From Pseudocercospora fijiensis CIRAD86 (taxonomy: Eukaryota; Ascomycota; Dothideomycetes; Mycosphaerellales; Mycosphaerellaceae): a DNA stretch of 64,000 nucleotides. The stretch's first letter is position 1. Every line of letters starts with the position of its first letter. Positions 36,230 through 46,144 of this stretch are shown piece after piece. A program made the translations under genes and the position numbers. The notes under the pieces were generated by a model. It saw only the letters and a program-made list of their open reading frames with translations. It searched no databases and was not told the DNA's origin. The stretch is from NCBI RefSeq assembly GCF_000340215.1, contig NW_006921548.1, positions 49,400 to 113,399 on the forward strand, given 5' to 3'.

Positions 36230-36728
36230 CCGAGCAACTATATCCTACCCTAGGGACGAAGATTACGCTATCTACGTTTTCGTAGGCGTCTACGGCTTTT
36301 GCCTCTTTATTAAACGCATCCTCGAACTCCGTTACTATCTCCTCCCGGATATAACTAGTCGCCCTTATACACAAGCCCCGACCGATAAACTAATGTCTAG
36401 CTAGTTCTAGAATAGCCGTAACTACTCGCCTATAATATACGCTGTCGAAGTTATAATAGCGATAGTCCTCCTACCCTTACGCGTATCGAGGGAACTACGA
36501 GCGGATAGGTCGCGGCATCCTAAGCTTAATACTTTTAACTGTCTTAATATTCGCGAGGTATACGGCGGAATACTATAGCGGAGGCTATCCGTCGTCGTTA
36601 AACCCTAGGAACTTAAGGAAGTCGACGTAGGAAAGTTCGACAATTACGGCGACGGGATCTAGGCTAGGCGGCACGAGAGTAGTAAAGGCATTAATATTAC
36701 CGAGTAAAGCTAGGTAGATAGGTTCGAC
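36230..36728 (-). pseudogene. RIP-degenerated coding segment, unidentified
   Basis: The minus strand reads about 165 codons in one frame with only TAG stops: LSYVDFLKFLGFNDDG near the upper end, then ATSYIREEIVTEFEDAFNKE and DSVIFVPRVGYSCSVAYK. It looks like the C-terminal part of a globular protein. The N-terminal side is cut by repeat E at 36729. Function unknown. Confidence 0.4.
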
Positions 36729-37284
36729 CCTATATAATATATTATTACGTAGGTAAATTTAGCTAACCGCGGAGCAAGGCCGACTAACCTAGGAGCATCG
36801 AGAAGCGTAGTATTATCGGGCGTAGTATCGTCGCCTCGGGAGGAAAGTAGAGCTAGTTTACTACGTGCTCTCGATAATGTCTAGAGGAGTAGGCGAATGT
36901 AGTGCAAGTAGTTGTTCTCTACTAGTATATTAGACTTTTATAGTAGCAAGGGAAGTGTAATTATTACCTATAGTATAATAATAGCTAGGTTGTACGATAG
37001 TAGCCTCTAGCCCGAGTACCGATAGGGCTAGTAGGAACGGCGATATACTAGAATAAACAAGTGCTATATTTCTAAGCGCCGCTAGAATGCTTAATATATA
37101 TAATAGTAAGTAGCTAAGGAAGGACGAGGGAGAAGTCGCAAGGGCGCGTAGACGCGTTAATGTTTACGTTAGGGCTTAGCGATACGGGAGTTCCCGCCTT
37201 TCGCTAGGACCGTTCTACGGAAATACCTACCTCCTATATATTCTTTTCTTTATAACGCAGATCGCAACGGCACACTAGGCGTAG
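36729..37284. repeat. Repeat E, copy 1
   Basis: About 555 bp shared with 45611-46144. It starts at CCTATATAATAY and ends at CACTAGGCGTAGT, after which the two copies diverge completely. It holds hairpin B near its right end (37199-37223), preceded by a small palindrome CGGGAGTTCCCG. No ORF. It truncates a different decayed gene at each site, so it behaves as a mobile or recombining unit. Confidence 0.75.
37199..37223. repeat. Hairpin B, copy 5
   Basis: Arms TTTCGCTAGGAC and GTTCTACGGAAA (imperfect). The preceding CGGGAGTTCCCG is also found beside copies 7, 9, 10 and 11. Confidence 0.75.
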
Positions 37285-37615
37285 TTAAGTGCTATATATA
37301 TATCCTAATTCGAGGGCCCGGGAGGCTAATTCCGTATATCGATATACCTATCCGCTTCGTAAGGATAGGACGGCTACTACTACGTAGTATTATTAGCGTA
37401 GTCTTACTATATACGAAAGCTTTGTATGTCCTCTATATCGCGTATAAAGTAGTATAAAGACATCGCAACGTATACGTAAGGGAAGGGACGATAGTCTCTA
37501 GACGTACCCCTTAACACTTCCGCTAAGCTATTTAGGAGCTATAAAAAGTAAACGTCCCGGTTCTCCCGATTTGTATAAATAAGCAAGGATACATCTCTTC
37601 TCTAGTACGAGTCTA
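37285..37615. other. No recognisable feature
   Basis: RIP-type sequence between repeats E and D. No coding signal. Confidence 0.35.
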
Positions 37616-37669
37616 TAAAGAGATAGAATAAGATACTGTACGGACTTGTCGTATTATTCCTATCTCTTT
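37616..37669. repeat. 55-bp hairpin, copy 2
   Basis: Same element as 35333-35387 with transitions in the left arm (TAAAGAGATAGAATAAG). Confidence 0.8.
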
Positions 37670-37713
37670 AGCCTATAGAAGTCCTAGAAAATGCTAAGAC
37701 CGACCGGCTATGT

Positions 37714-37738
37714 TTTCGCTAGGACCGTCCTAGCGAAA
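37714..37738. repeat. Hairpin B, copy 6
   Basis: Perfect arms TTTCGCTAGGAC and GTCCTAGCGAAA. Confidence 0.9.
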
Positions 37739-37887
37739 TCTATACAACCTTTGTTCGAGAGCGCCCTATAGTAGCATTCTTAAGCCTCTACGACTAGCAG
37801 TAAGAGAGTAGAGTAGAGGCCGGTCGTTATATACCGTAACTATAGCGTACTAGTTCGATAGAACTTACGGTCGCGGAAATAGTAGCG

Positions 37888-37931
37888 GGTATATTAATCG
37901 CGTCCCGCTCGCGATCGGTAATTAATATACC
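37888..37931. repeat. Hairpin A, copy 5
   Basis: Arms GGTATATTAAT and ATTAATATACC with the copy 1 centre. About 150 bp after hairpin B copy 6. Confidence 0.85.
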
Positions 37932-38140
37932 TACTATTCGTGTTCGGCCGGACGTACGGCGAGCCTCGAGCTATAGGCCCGATATCGTCCTAGTCTAGGT
38001 CTAGCGGGACATTTTTAGCGATTAATAACAGCGTAAACGCTTTACGGACACTATAGATCTAACATTAACGGCGCCTAGAAAGGTTATAGCGGTTACTACT
38101 ACGCGGACGACTAGCTACGACTGCTCTACGACCTTAGTAG

Positions 38141-38640
38141 CCGATGTCTAGTATAGTCTCCGTCTACTTACCCTAATATCTAGAATATACAATACTGTTC
38201 TTCGCTAATATACTATATTAGCCCTTCTAGGACAGTTCTACTATTAGATAAGGATAGAGCTCTCCGCGTAGAAAGTTTGTCTAAGAGGTACTATCGAATA
38301 ATAGTGTTATTCTAATCAACTAATGCTTCTAGACTAAGCTACTAAGGCACCTTCTACTAGCTCCCTCTATACGATAAGTGTCGGCGACTAACCTACCTTA
38401 TCTATTATTCTCTACTAGCGAGTAGATCCCTCCTCCTCTTAGTCCTTAAACTATCTTAGAAACGAAGGGTTTATTTCACGCTATGCTCGCTAGTTATAAT
38501 CTATAGTACTACTATCGTTTAGCGCGGACTCCCCTCTCCTTACGATATGCCTTCGAACCGTTCTAGGTGTCTGCCTTTACTATATAGCTTGCTTTCGCGC
38601 TATCTGCAACCTTTTCCCCTAGGTTATAGTTAAAGGACTA
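38141..38640. other. No recognisable feature
   Basis: RIP-type sequence with no frame that I could follow. Confidence 0.3.
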
Positions 38641-39000
38641 TATACCGGTATCCCTAGAAGTTGTCGTCGCCTTTAATACCTTGCCCTAAAGCTAGCCTCT
38701 TCCTTCCTAGCCCTTATACCCTAAGAGCCGAGCGTAAGGACGATAGAGACCGTAGACCTAAATTCGACCGTATATCCTATCGCCGCTTAAGCTTTACGGC
38801 ATCTTTCGCGGTAACTTTAGCCTATCTTTTAGCCTTAGCTTTATATAGCTCGTCGTTCTAAGCTTTTGCAACAATCTTAGGATCCTATAGTAGTACCTCC
38901 TCCGTCCTCCTCGAGATACCTATAAAGCATGTCGGTAAGTTAAACCCTCGGCTACTACCTCGCTACTATATAACAACCGACACTTTCTATAGAGGAAGGA
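38641..39000 (-). pseudogene. Coding-like RIP-degenerated segment, Lys/Arg-rich, unidentified
   Basis: The minus strand reads DPKIVAKA, NDELYKAKAKR, then AKVTAKDAVKLKRR with TAG stops, followed by LRSLSSLRSALRV. A helical basic segment like the C-terminus of some fungal transposases, but too little to assign. The plus-strand reading at 38661-38861 is its shadow. Confidence 0.3.
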
Positions 39001-39870
39001 TAGCGAAATCGTATAGAACTCTAAGACTATCGGAGATAGCGTTCGTATAAGTTAGTATTCTATATATAGGAAGTATCGCGAGTACCTACAATTCGCGTAG
39101 ACCCGTTAATTTCCTAATCCTACTACGTATAAAAGACTAGTAATAGAATGTTGCAGAGTCCCTAGCAAGGACTAAGCGGATGCGCTTAAACTTGCAAACA
39201 AGGTAAGGCGCGTATAGGATTATCTAGGATATAAAGCGCTTAAACGCGGATATATATATAATTTAGAGGTTAGTAGTAACCGCTATTTCGGATGCTTTAT
39301 TATAGATTTGTCGATAGCTAGCTAGGAGTGTAAACTGTAGCGGATCGTTAACCGATTATACGTAGTAGTCGACCTATAGCTCTAAGAAAGCGGCGTTAGT
39401 AAATACGCTCGTAGAGGCGATAGGTACCGGAGTCGGAAGGCTATAATAGTAAGTGTTCTTAATCGGTTGTCCCGGCCTAGAGTCGCGCTATAGATAAACA
39501 TCCCGTCTACCTAGCACTTCTTCGTATATGCGTAGTCGTAGCTCCGGTAGCAATCGTTCGAAAAAGCGGGCCTAAGTATTTTAACGCTGTATACGGTTGT
39601 TACGATAAGCTACTAAGGAGCTACGATGCTCTTAACGCTAGCGCGTACGCTATTCGCCGCTAGGTGCTATGCTCTAAGCCCTCGATAGCCCCCGAGTTAG
39701 TCGTACTCGATACAGCGCTCGACGTATACTAGACAAGGGAGCTAGTATTAGGAATATAATAGCGATAGTTAGATAGGGAGAGGTATACGAGGTCGGGGGC
39801 GGGAGGTAACCTAATTATAGCGACATTAGTGCGGCGGAGTCGCTATAGAAGACTTTATAAGGGCCTAGAT
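39001..39870. other. No recognisable feature
   Basis: RIP-type sequence. No frame convincing in either direction. Confidence 0.3.
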
Positions 39871-41090
39871 ACTAGGAAGCTAGACCGGTATTGCTCGGGA
39901 CGACGCGAAAGGTAGCGTTATTTATTAATTAGCTAGGCGCGTCGCGGAAGATCGGGAAATCGAGATACCGACTTCCGCGGAGATAGTTACGTAAGACGAA
40001 CGCGGGCGGCGGATTAATAGGAGTAGGGACCCGTACAATGTTTAATATAACTCCTATATCGAGAACCTTATAGGGCTATAATCGTACCCCTCTCTTTATA
40101 AAGACACTCTACTAACCTAATATCTTTACGAATCTTAGTCTAGCTAAGACATAGCGATACGTGCACTAGCAGTCGTACGGAGCCGGCTCGAGATAGAATA
40201 CGACTCGAGTATAGTAGCGGAGGCTTTAGGTTAGATCTTATCGACTATCGACTAGTATAAAAGGCTAGAGCCGCAATCTACTCGCGAATGTTGCAACTAA
40301 CGCGTAGCTATAGTAGTGCAATCCTTATCCCTAATAAAACTTTTAAACTAGTTAGTAATTAGTGTATAGTGCAAGTTAAACGATACGATAGTATTATAGC
40401 GTACGAATATCGGGGGGCTAAGATATAGCAACGTATTCTATAGGCTATTGCCTATAGTATAGCCGCGATTGCCTACTATAACTCTCTATTAACTACTCGT
40501 ATAGAGTCGGCTCGGGACGTAGAGAGGAGAATCTTCTTATACTAGATACTATCTAACCTAAATGCGACCGATCTATACTAGGGGGTAAGTAGGAGTAGAA
40601 GGCCTAGATATTAATATAGCGAGCTAACGTAATTTAGTAGGAGCTCGAGGAGTTAGTCCTCCCGGAGACTATCCGCTTACTAGTAGAGAACGCGGGCGAC
40701 GACTATTGTCGGTCTCTTAAGAGGTGCCTATAGAGCTTAAAGTCAATTCGACGAGTATAAAGGCTCTACTCGGATATCGCAACCCGTACGACACTAAAGG
40801 TTAACGTTAATACCGTTCTTACTATACGCGATTAAGACCCTCCTATCTATCCGGTTATTGTTACTTATCTATTCTATACGATCCGTGCCGCCGAGCCTAT
40901 CTAGGAAGTTCTTAAAGCCGGTAGATAGAATTTTGCGCAAGAACTAGATTTAGCCCGACGCCTGATTCCGGCAGCTATAGTATATATTAGTAATATACGG
41001 AATAATTGTTAAAGATATAACCCTAACACTTCTATAGCTCTAAGCGAACGAGACCGGAGCGTTACGACAATTTCTAGCGGCTAATAGATG
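39871..41090 (+). pseudogene. RIP-degenerated plus-strand ORF, unidentified
   Basis: At about 40600-41070 the plus strand reads a single frame with only TAG/TAA stops: ELEELVLPETIRLLVENAG, DDYCRSLKRCL, VNVNTVLTIRD and ALSERDRSVTTISSG. The section 39871-40600 is similar but with frame uncertainty. No motif is recognised. The minus-strand reading at 41107-41361 lies just beyond and is not supported. Confidence 0.35.
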
Positions 41091-41770
41091 TTATAAACCG
41101 CGGTCGTTAGATAGATTGTCGGTTATAGTAGTAGGTAATTAAGACAAAATCGTCGTAGAGAGGGACGGTAAAGTAATAGAGGCCGTTATCTATCCCCGGC
41201 TTCGTCTGTAGGGCTGCGCTGCTAGGTCTTCTACGCTCGCACCTAGAACCGTACGTACGGTACCGTGTAAATAACAAATAGTACCTATATAACCTGCTAC
41301 TAAGACAGGCTTGCGCGAAGGATAATAGCTCGGTAGGGCGGAGGCAACGTTCTGCTAACAATGCGAGATATATAAGCTTCTAGTAATAAATTGCAGCCGT
41401 AGAAAACAGCAGAGGTTATCGCGATAAGTATGCCGAGATCTAATATACTATTCTCTAGGACGATGTCTATCTACGTCTATATACGGGGCCTATGTCTAGT
41501 TATAGTAAGCTACGCGACGCCTGTAACATATCTAACTTCCGCTATGCGACCGCGGTAATAACTACTACATACTACGCAGAGTAGGAGTTGCTACTAGACG
41601 GCGGCGCCTAACTATTTCCTCTATAGGTAGCTAAAATATATAGTTAAAGTGCTAATCGGATGCTAGTAGCCGCTAAGGGAGCTTGCAAGGTAGGGAGTTA
41701 AGCATCGTTTTAGGCGGCTAGTACTACGGCACTACTAAAATAGAGGCGTTATCGAGTCCTAAATTACTCT
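41091..41770 (+). pseudogene. Weak coding-like segment
   Basis: At about 41470-41770 the plus strand reads SKLRDACNISNFRYATAVI and then LLLDGGAQ-like sequence with TAG stops. Too short to identify. 41091-41460 shows nothing. Confidence 0.25.
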
Positions 41771-41779
41771 AAGGGCTAG

Positions 41780-42900
41780 TGTCGTCGGTATATCCGATAT
41801 CGATCGACCTAGTTATTAGGCGTAGGAGCACTTCTATCTACGACTTCGAAGAACTATACGGGGAAAGAATCCGGTTCGGTTTAGTAGGGCTAGTAGCTAG
41901 AGATCTTATTATACGTATTAATTTCCCTATAAACACCTCGCAATTTCTACGGACATCGAAGTCCTATTCTATCCTATCCCGATATAATAGGCTATTAAAG
42001 TTGATCTAGATCCGAGGGCTACCTCGTTACCCGACGATCCGATTAAAATAGGTCGTTAGGGTATACGTAGCAGGAACGGCGAGCTTAGTACTAACTATAA
42101 CTATACTATCCGGCTCGGCGTCGCTATCCTCGGCTTCTACCTACGTAATAGCTTTACCGTCTATTAAGAGCTAGTCCTAGTATATAGCGATGCGCGGTCT
42201 AGCTACTCCTTTAGTAAGCGCCCTACTACGCCTAGAATAGGCGCTATAACTATTACAAGCCGGAAGTGTTGAAATATTGCGAAATTTGCTAGCTAAGACC
42301 GGCGTAGAGACCCCGCACTTACTACAAATGCTATAGTCGACGCAGCTATGCAGTTTGATTACCGGTAGCTACTCGCTATTGCTTGACTTTTAAAGTAGTA
42401 TAGTCGTAAGTAAGTTAGGTAGACTCGTATATATATCGAGTATATCGATGTTTTACGAATAGAGGCGTAGCAGTCTACCTTCGCCCGCGAGCTCGTTTAC
42501 CTAGTAGTAGAAGACCGTAGGCGTCGCGTAATCGGATCTCGTATAGATGTCTTCGATAATATCGAGAAACTCCTAGGTCCTCGTAACGGATAAGAAGACG
42601 CTAGAGTTAAACAGGTCGCGCCTACCGCTAGTATAGTAACCGCTAGTTAAACGATAAGCGGGTACTATAGTATATGTTAGCGGCGTTTTACGTCAATATA
42701 CTAGCTATATATATCCTGCTACGGTCGAGATGCCCGCCCTAGCAATAACGATAATCTTTCGATAGTAGCGTATTGTATCTATAAGAGTCTGAATATTGCG
42801 ACTAGCCCTAGGATTAGCCCTATAAACCTTAGGTAGGTCGATGGCAAGAGTATTTATAGTTGCTAGTATATCGTTAATATAAGTTTTGTTTCGCAATCGA
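41780..42900 (-). pseudogene. Sir2-family NAD-dependent protein deacetylase (sirtuin), degenerate
   Basis: Sirtuins remove acyl groups from histone lysines using NAD+ and support silent chromatin. From an ATG at 42896-42894 the minus strand reads an N-terminal helix region, then YYRKIIVIARAGIST (about 42720-42780), the family's NAD-binding GAGIS motif with its first Gly changed to Arg. Next come GRLLRLYSxNID (42447-42492), where the Gln of QNID is now TAA, then KLHSCVDYSICSKC (about 42310-42360), the catalytic His and the first zinc Cys pair. In the second zinc pair one Cys remains and the other reads as Tyr. A C-terminal SIVIVSTKLAVPA stretch (about 42080) fits the second Rossmann half. Length about 370 codons. 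The frame is uncertain just after GAGIS. The plus-strand reading at 41779-42009 is a shadow. Confidence 0.8.
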
Positions 42901-43855
42901 GGCTTAGCCGCCGCGAAACGTAGACTATAAATACGGACGCTACCGTATTGCTATAGAAACCGTTACTCGGCCGACTAGTTAAATTTTAGTCGCTATAAAA
43001 TATCTATACGAGGTTAGATAATGAATAGAATAGGTGCGTAGTAACGTTACTCCTAGGGTAGTTAGCGGGGCTATAAGCGTAGTATAGTGTTTAATATATT
43101 AAGGGAGATTCGAAGGCTACATCCTAGGAGCCTCCGCTAAAGGGGTGTTCCTATACCCCGATCGCCCCTCCGAGTATCCCCCGAGTGTAGGCAGTACCCT
43201 ATAGCCGTAGTATAATATATATACAATCGATCGAATTACCCGGTTAAAGACTAATAGCCGAAGCCTAAAGAAATTAGCCGATAGGGATGTCTAGCTATAA
43301 CACCCTAGTCTAACAGTTGCCTACACTCCGTAATACACTCCCTAATCCTACTCCTAGATTAGCGCCTATAATTAGCAAACAACATCCGATACGAGTATCC
43401 TAGTAACGTTCGGACAAGGACAAGGTTATACTAAGCTCGAGTACTTTTACTAAATATCGGGCTATAAGAACCTCCTAAACCCGTATGCCGCAGCTAGACT
43501 ACAACGATTTCGACTTTGCTAGAGGTAACCCTTAAGGTCGAAGCTTGTCCGGTTCTTATCCCTAATAGTAATAGCTAGGCCTATAATCTTATACTTACCT
43601 CGCGAGTTGCATAGATCTACTACTACGCAACTAGTTTTATTAAGAGAGGGCCCTATAGAACTATGTCGCTTAGTAAGAGCCTTCGAACGTAACTTAGGAT
43701 ATAAGAGGGATAGGAGCTTCGACAAATGTACGACAACGATAAGAAAAACGGTAGACGAGGGGACGAAAGTAGGGGGAAGAGATACGGCTAAAGCTTACGC
43801 TATTGCGATTAGCTATCCCTCTAGTAGAGATAAGGTCTAGTCGTAGCGTCGCAGA
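42901..43855. other. Gap between divergent sirtuin and BTB pseudogenes; no gene supported
   Basis: Two overlapping short open readings at 43519-43725 (minus) and 43607-43840 (plus) occur here but neither shows a family motif. A small GGGGTGTTCCTATACCCC hairpin lies near 43142. In an active copy this would be the shared promoter region, as the two pseudogenes point away from each other. Confidence 0.35.
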
Positions 43856-43859
43856 GCGA

Positions 43860-44560
43860 AAAGATTACGGTTAGGAGTAAAAGACCCGGTTCTAGTAGCA
43901 ATACTAATCGGTACCGCTATAGATTCTTAATAGAGATAGTATAGCTATACGGCTAAGACGAAGTCTTTTTTATCTACCGACATCTTCTTCGTAAGCGATA
44001 TCTAGCTCTAGAGTAGCAGCTATCGAATAGATATACGGGGCTCGATCTAGGAGACGTCGATAATAATACTCTCTATATATATATCGCAGTAATATACGAG
44101 AATACTATCGATACGGAGTTTCCTTAAGGGATTAAGCCCGACCGCCCTCTCGATAATACCTACTAAAGCATTTAGCTCCGGTATAACTTCCTAGCTAAGC
44201 TATATGTATTCGGCTACAGAATCGAGGATAGGCGCTTCTACGACCTCGTACTTAATACTTAGACGAGGCGAATAGACACTGTAGACGACTAAGGAATGCT
44301 AGCGTTCCCCGATATAGAGGCTATTAATTTACTCTACGAAGGTACATCTTCTAGCGTACTAGCACGCACGATGCTAAGTTATGTTTAGGCAGCTAACGCG
44401 GAACTATATTAGCTACTATAGGACGATACAGAAAAGCTATACAAGGAATTCCTCTATAGTATTGCAGTAAGAATTATTAGTCTTCGTCCGAAGCCTAACG
44501 CCCCTTTTAAGAGCGTCTATTCCTAGCGGGCGGAGTAGTACTAGCAGACTAAGTCTCTAT
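43860..44560 (+). pseudogene. BTB/POZ-domain protein, degenerate
   Basis: BTB/POZ domains mediate dimerisation and Cullin-3 adaptor or transcription-factor contacts. The plus strand reads, in one frame from about 44130, LRYNFLAKLYVFGYRIEDR, RFYDLVLN, then GMLAFPDIEAINLLYEGT and ARTMLSYV. This corresponds to the typical ascomycete BTB pattern of a Val-Tyr-x-Leu-Gly-x-Lys-Leu helix, a second helix, and a Tyr-Glu-Gly-Thr turn ahead of the C-terminal helices. Breaks are TAG/TAA at Gln codons. The N-terminal half (43860-44100) is readable only with frame changes. About 230 residues, the usual length for small fungal BTB proteins. Divergent from the sirtuin pseudogene. Confidence 0.65.
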
Positions 44561-44989
44561 AGGTGACTCTTATATATACTATATATAGAGTTAGATTAGG
44601 CCCAGTATAGGAGTAGTAGATATATATTGCGTAACGCTCTAATATAGCGCGATTGCAGAGGCTACGAAACAGGGTATCATTTGCAATGCTAGTTTCTATC
44701 TCCTTAATGCGGCTATATAAATGCTAACGGGACTCGGGCTTAAGTATATCCTTAAGAAGCGTCAACTAGGTAGGTAGGCAAAGTCGTATATACGTGATTC
44801 TAATTAATCCCGCCGGGACTAGTCTAATTAGGCGCTAGTGTCGGAATTATAGCTTTACTAATAAAGTCTGCTTAGCGACTGCATTTATATATATAGACTA
44901 GACCGTCCCGGGAAGTTCCTTCTAATCTCTATATACAAGGGGAGGCTAGTACCTAGAGCGATAGATCTTATAGCAAGCAGTGTAGTCTA
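44561..44989. other. No recognisable feature
   Basis: RIP-type sequence with a TATA-rich patch near 44570-44590. No coding signal. Confidence 0.35.
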
Positions 44990-45310
44990 TAATTAATCTA
45001 CTTAATCTAGACCCCCCTAAATTGAAATAGATTGCTAGGACCCCTAGATTAGATTGGATTGGATTGCTCAATTAGTAAGAATAAGCTAAATTGAATTAGA
45101 TTGAAATGCTAAGCCTACCTAATTTAGCCCTTTAGCCCTAAGATTGAATTAGATTGCTTTAAAAAGGGCTAGATTAAATTAGACTGCTTTAGAAAGGGGC
45201 CGGATTAATTTAAATTGGATTGCTTAGTTAGTAGGAATAAGCTAGATTAGATTGGATTAAATTGCTAAGCCAATCTAGATTGCAATCCCGGATTGATTGT
45301 AGACTACCCT
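44990..45310. repeat. Degenerate minisatellite of TTAGATTGGATTG-type words
   Basis: Words such as TTGAATTAGATTG, GGATTGGATTGCT and GATTAGATTGGATT recur at irregular spacing. Two longer units, both containing GGATTGCT and then TTAGTARGAATAAGCTA, lie at about 45060-45092 and 45208-45245. Intervening units end in AAAAGGG or GAAAGGGG. The array differs in composition from its surroundings and contains no ORF. Confidence 0.8.
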
Positions 45311-45610
45311 AATAGCAAGGCTAGGGTTTATAAGATTAACCTCATTTCCGACCCTACCGATATATATAACGAGGATCTTTGCTAATATCGCTATAGACAA
45401 AGTGCCGGGTATATGAATTCGAGCCGAGAAACAGGTTTATTCGCTAGGAGTAGTTCAGTCTTAAGCGAGAAGAGACTACGGCTATAGAGGAATAGATTCT
45501 TTATAGACGGCCCTAGGATACCTAGTACTACGAATAAACAATCGGACTAGTAGCTAGACTATTAGACGAAAGGTATCCCTACGCCGCCGGCGAGAGGCTT
45601 GTAAATACGA
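45311..45610. other. No recognisable feature
   Basis: Short RIP-type stretch between the minisatellite and repeat E. I looked here for the missing Argonaute PIWI region and did not find it. Confidence 0.35.
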
Positions 45611-46144
45611 GCCTATATATAATACGTTAATACGTAGGTAACTATAGCTAACCGCAGGATTAGGCCGACTTACCTAGGACTATCGAAAAGCGTAGTATCG
45701 TCGCGTCGGGAGGAAACTAGAGCTAGTTTACTACGTACTCTCTAAGGAGTAGGCGAATATAGTGCAAGTAGTGTTCTCTACTAGCACGTTAGAATTTTAT
45801 AGTAGCAAGGGAGGTGTTATTATTACTTATTATATAATAATAGCTAAGTCGTACGATAGCAGCCTCTAGCCCTACTACCGATAGGGCTAGTCTAAAGCGC
45901 GATATACTAGAATAAAAGAGTGCTATGTTTCCGAGCGCCGCGGGAATGCTAGAGTTGTATAGTAGCAAGTAGCTACGGAAGGGCTAGGGAGAAGTTGTAA
46001 GGGTGCGTAGGCGCGTTAATATTTACGCTAGGGCTTAGCGATGCGGGAGTTCCCGCCTTTCGCTAGGACCGTCCCTCGCAAATACCTAGCTCCTATATTT
46101 TCTTCTCTTTATAACGCATATCGCAATAGCGCACTAGGCGTAGT
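45611..46144. repeat. Repeat E, copy 2 (abuts Argonaute pseudogene)
   Basis: Same unit as 36729-37284, here about 20 bp shorter. The right end CACTAGGCGTAGT at 46144 coincides with the point where the Argonaute reading frame stops. Contains hairpin B at 46058-46082, preceded by CGGGAGTTCCCG. Confidence 0.75.
46058..46082. repeat. Hairpin B, copy 7
   Basis: Arms TTTCGCTAGGAC and GTCCCTCGCAAA, diverged in the right arm. Confidence 0.7.

Larger units (their letters stand above)
37616..38140. repeat. Repeat D, copy 2
   Basis: Matches copy 1 from the 55-bp hairpin (37616-37669) through hairpin B (37714-37738) and hairpin A (37888-37931). It extends further right than copy 1, sharing GACTGCTCTACGACCTTAG with copy 3. 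Confidence 0.8.

Noticed and set aside
43519..43840. Overlapping short frames on both strands between sirtuin and BTB
   Set aside because: No motif, mutual overlap, and no start or stop context. Most likely chance open readings.
44990..45310. CRISPR-like spacing of repeats
   Set aside because: Units are degenerate, vary in length and have no unique spacers. The organism is a fungus.
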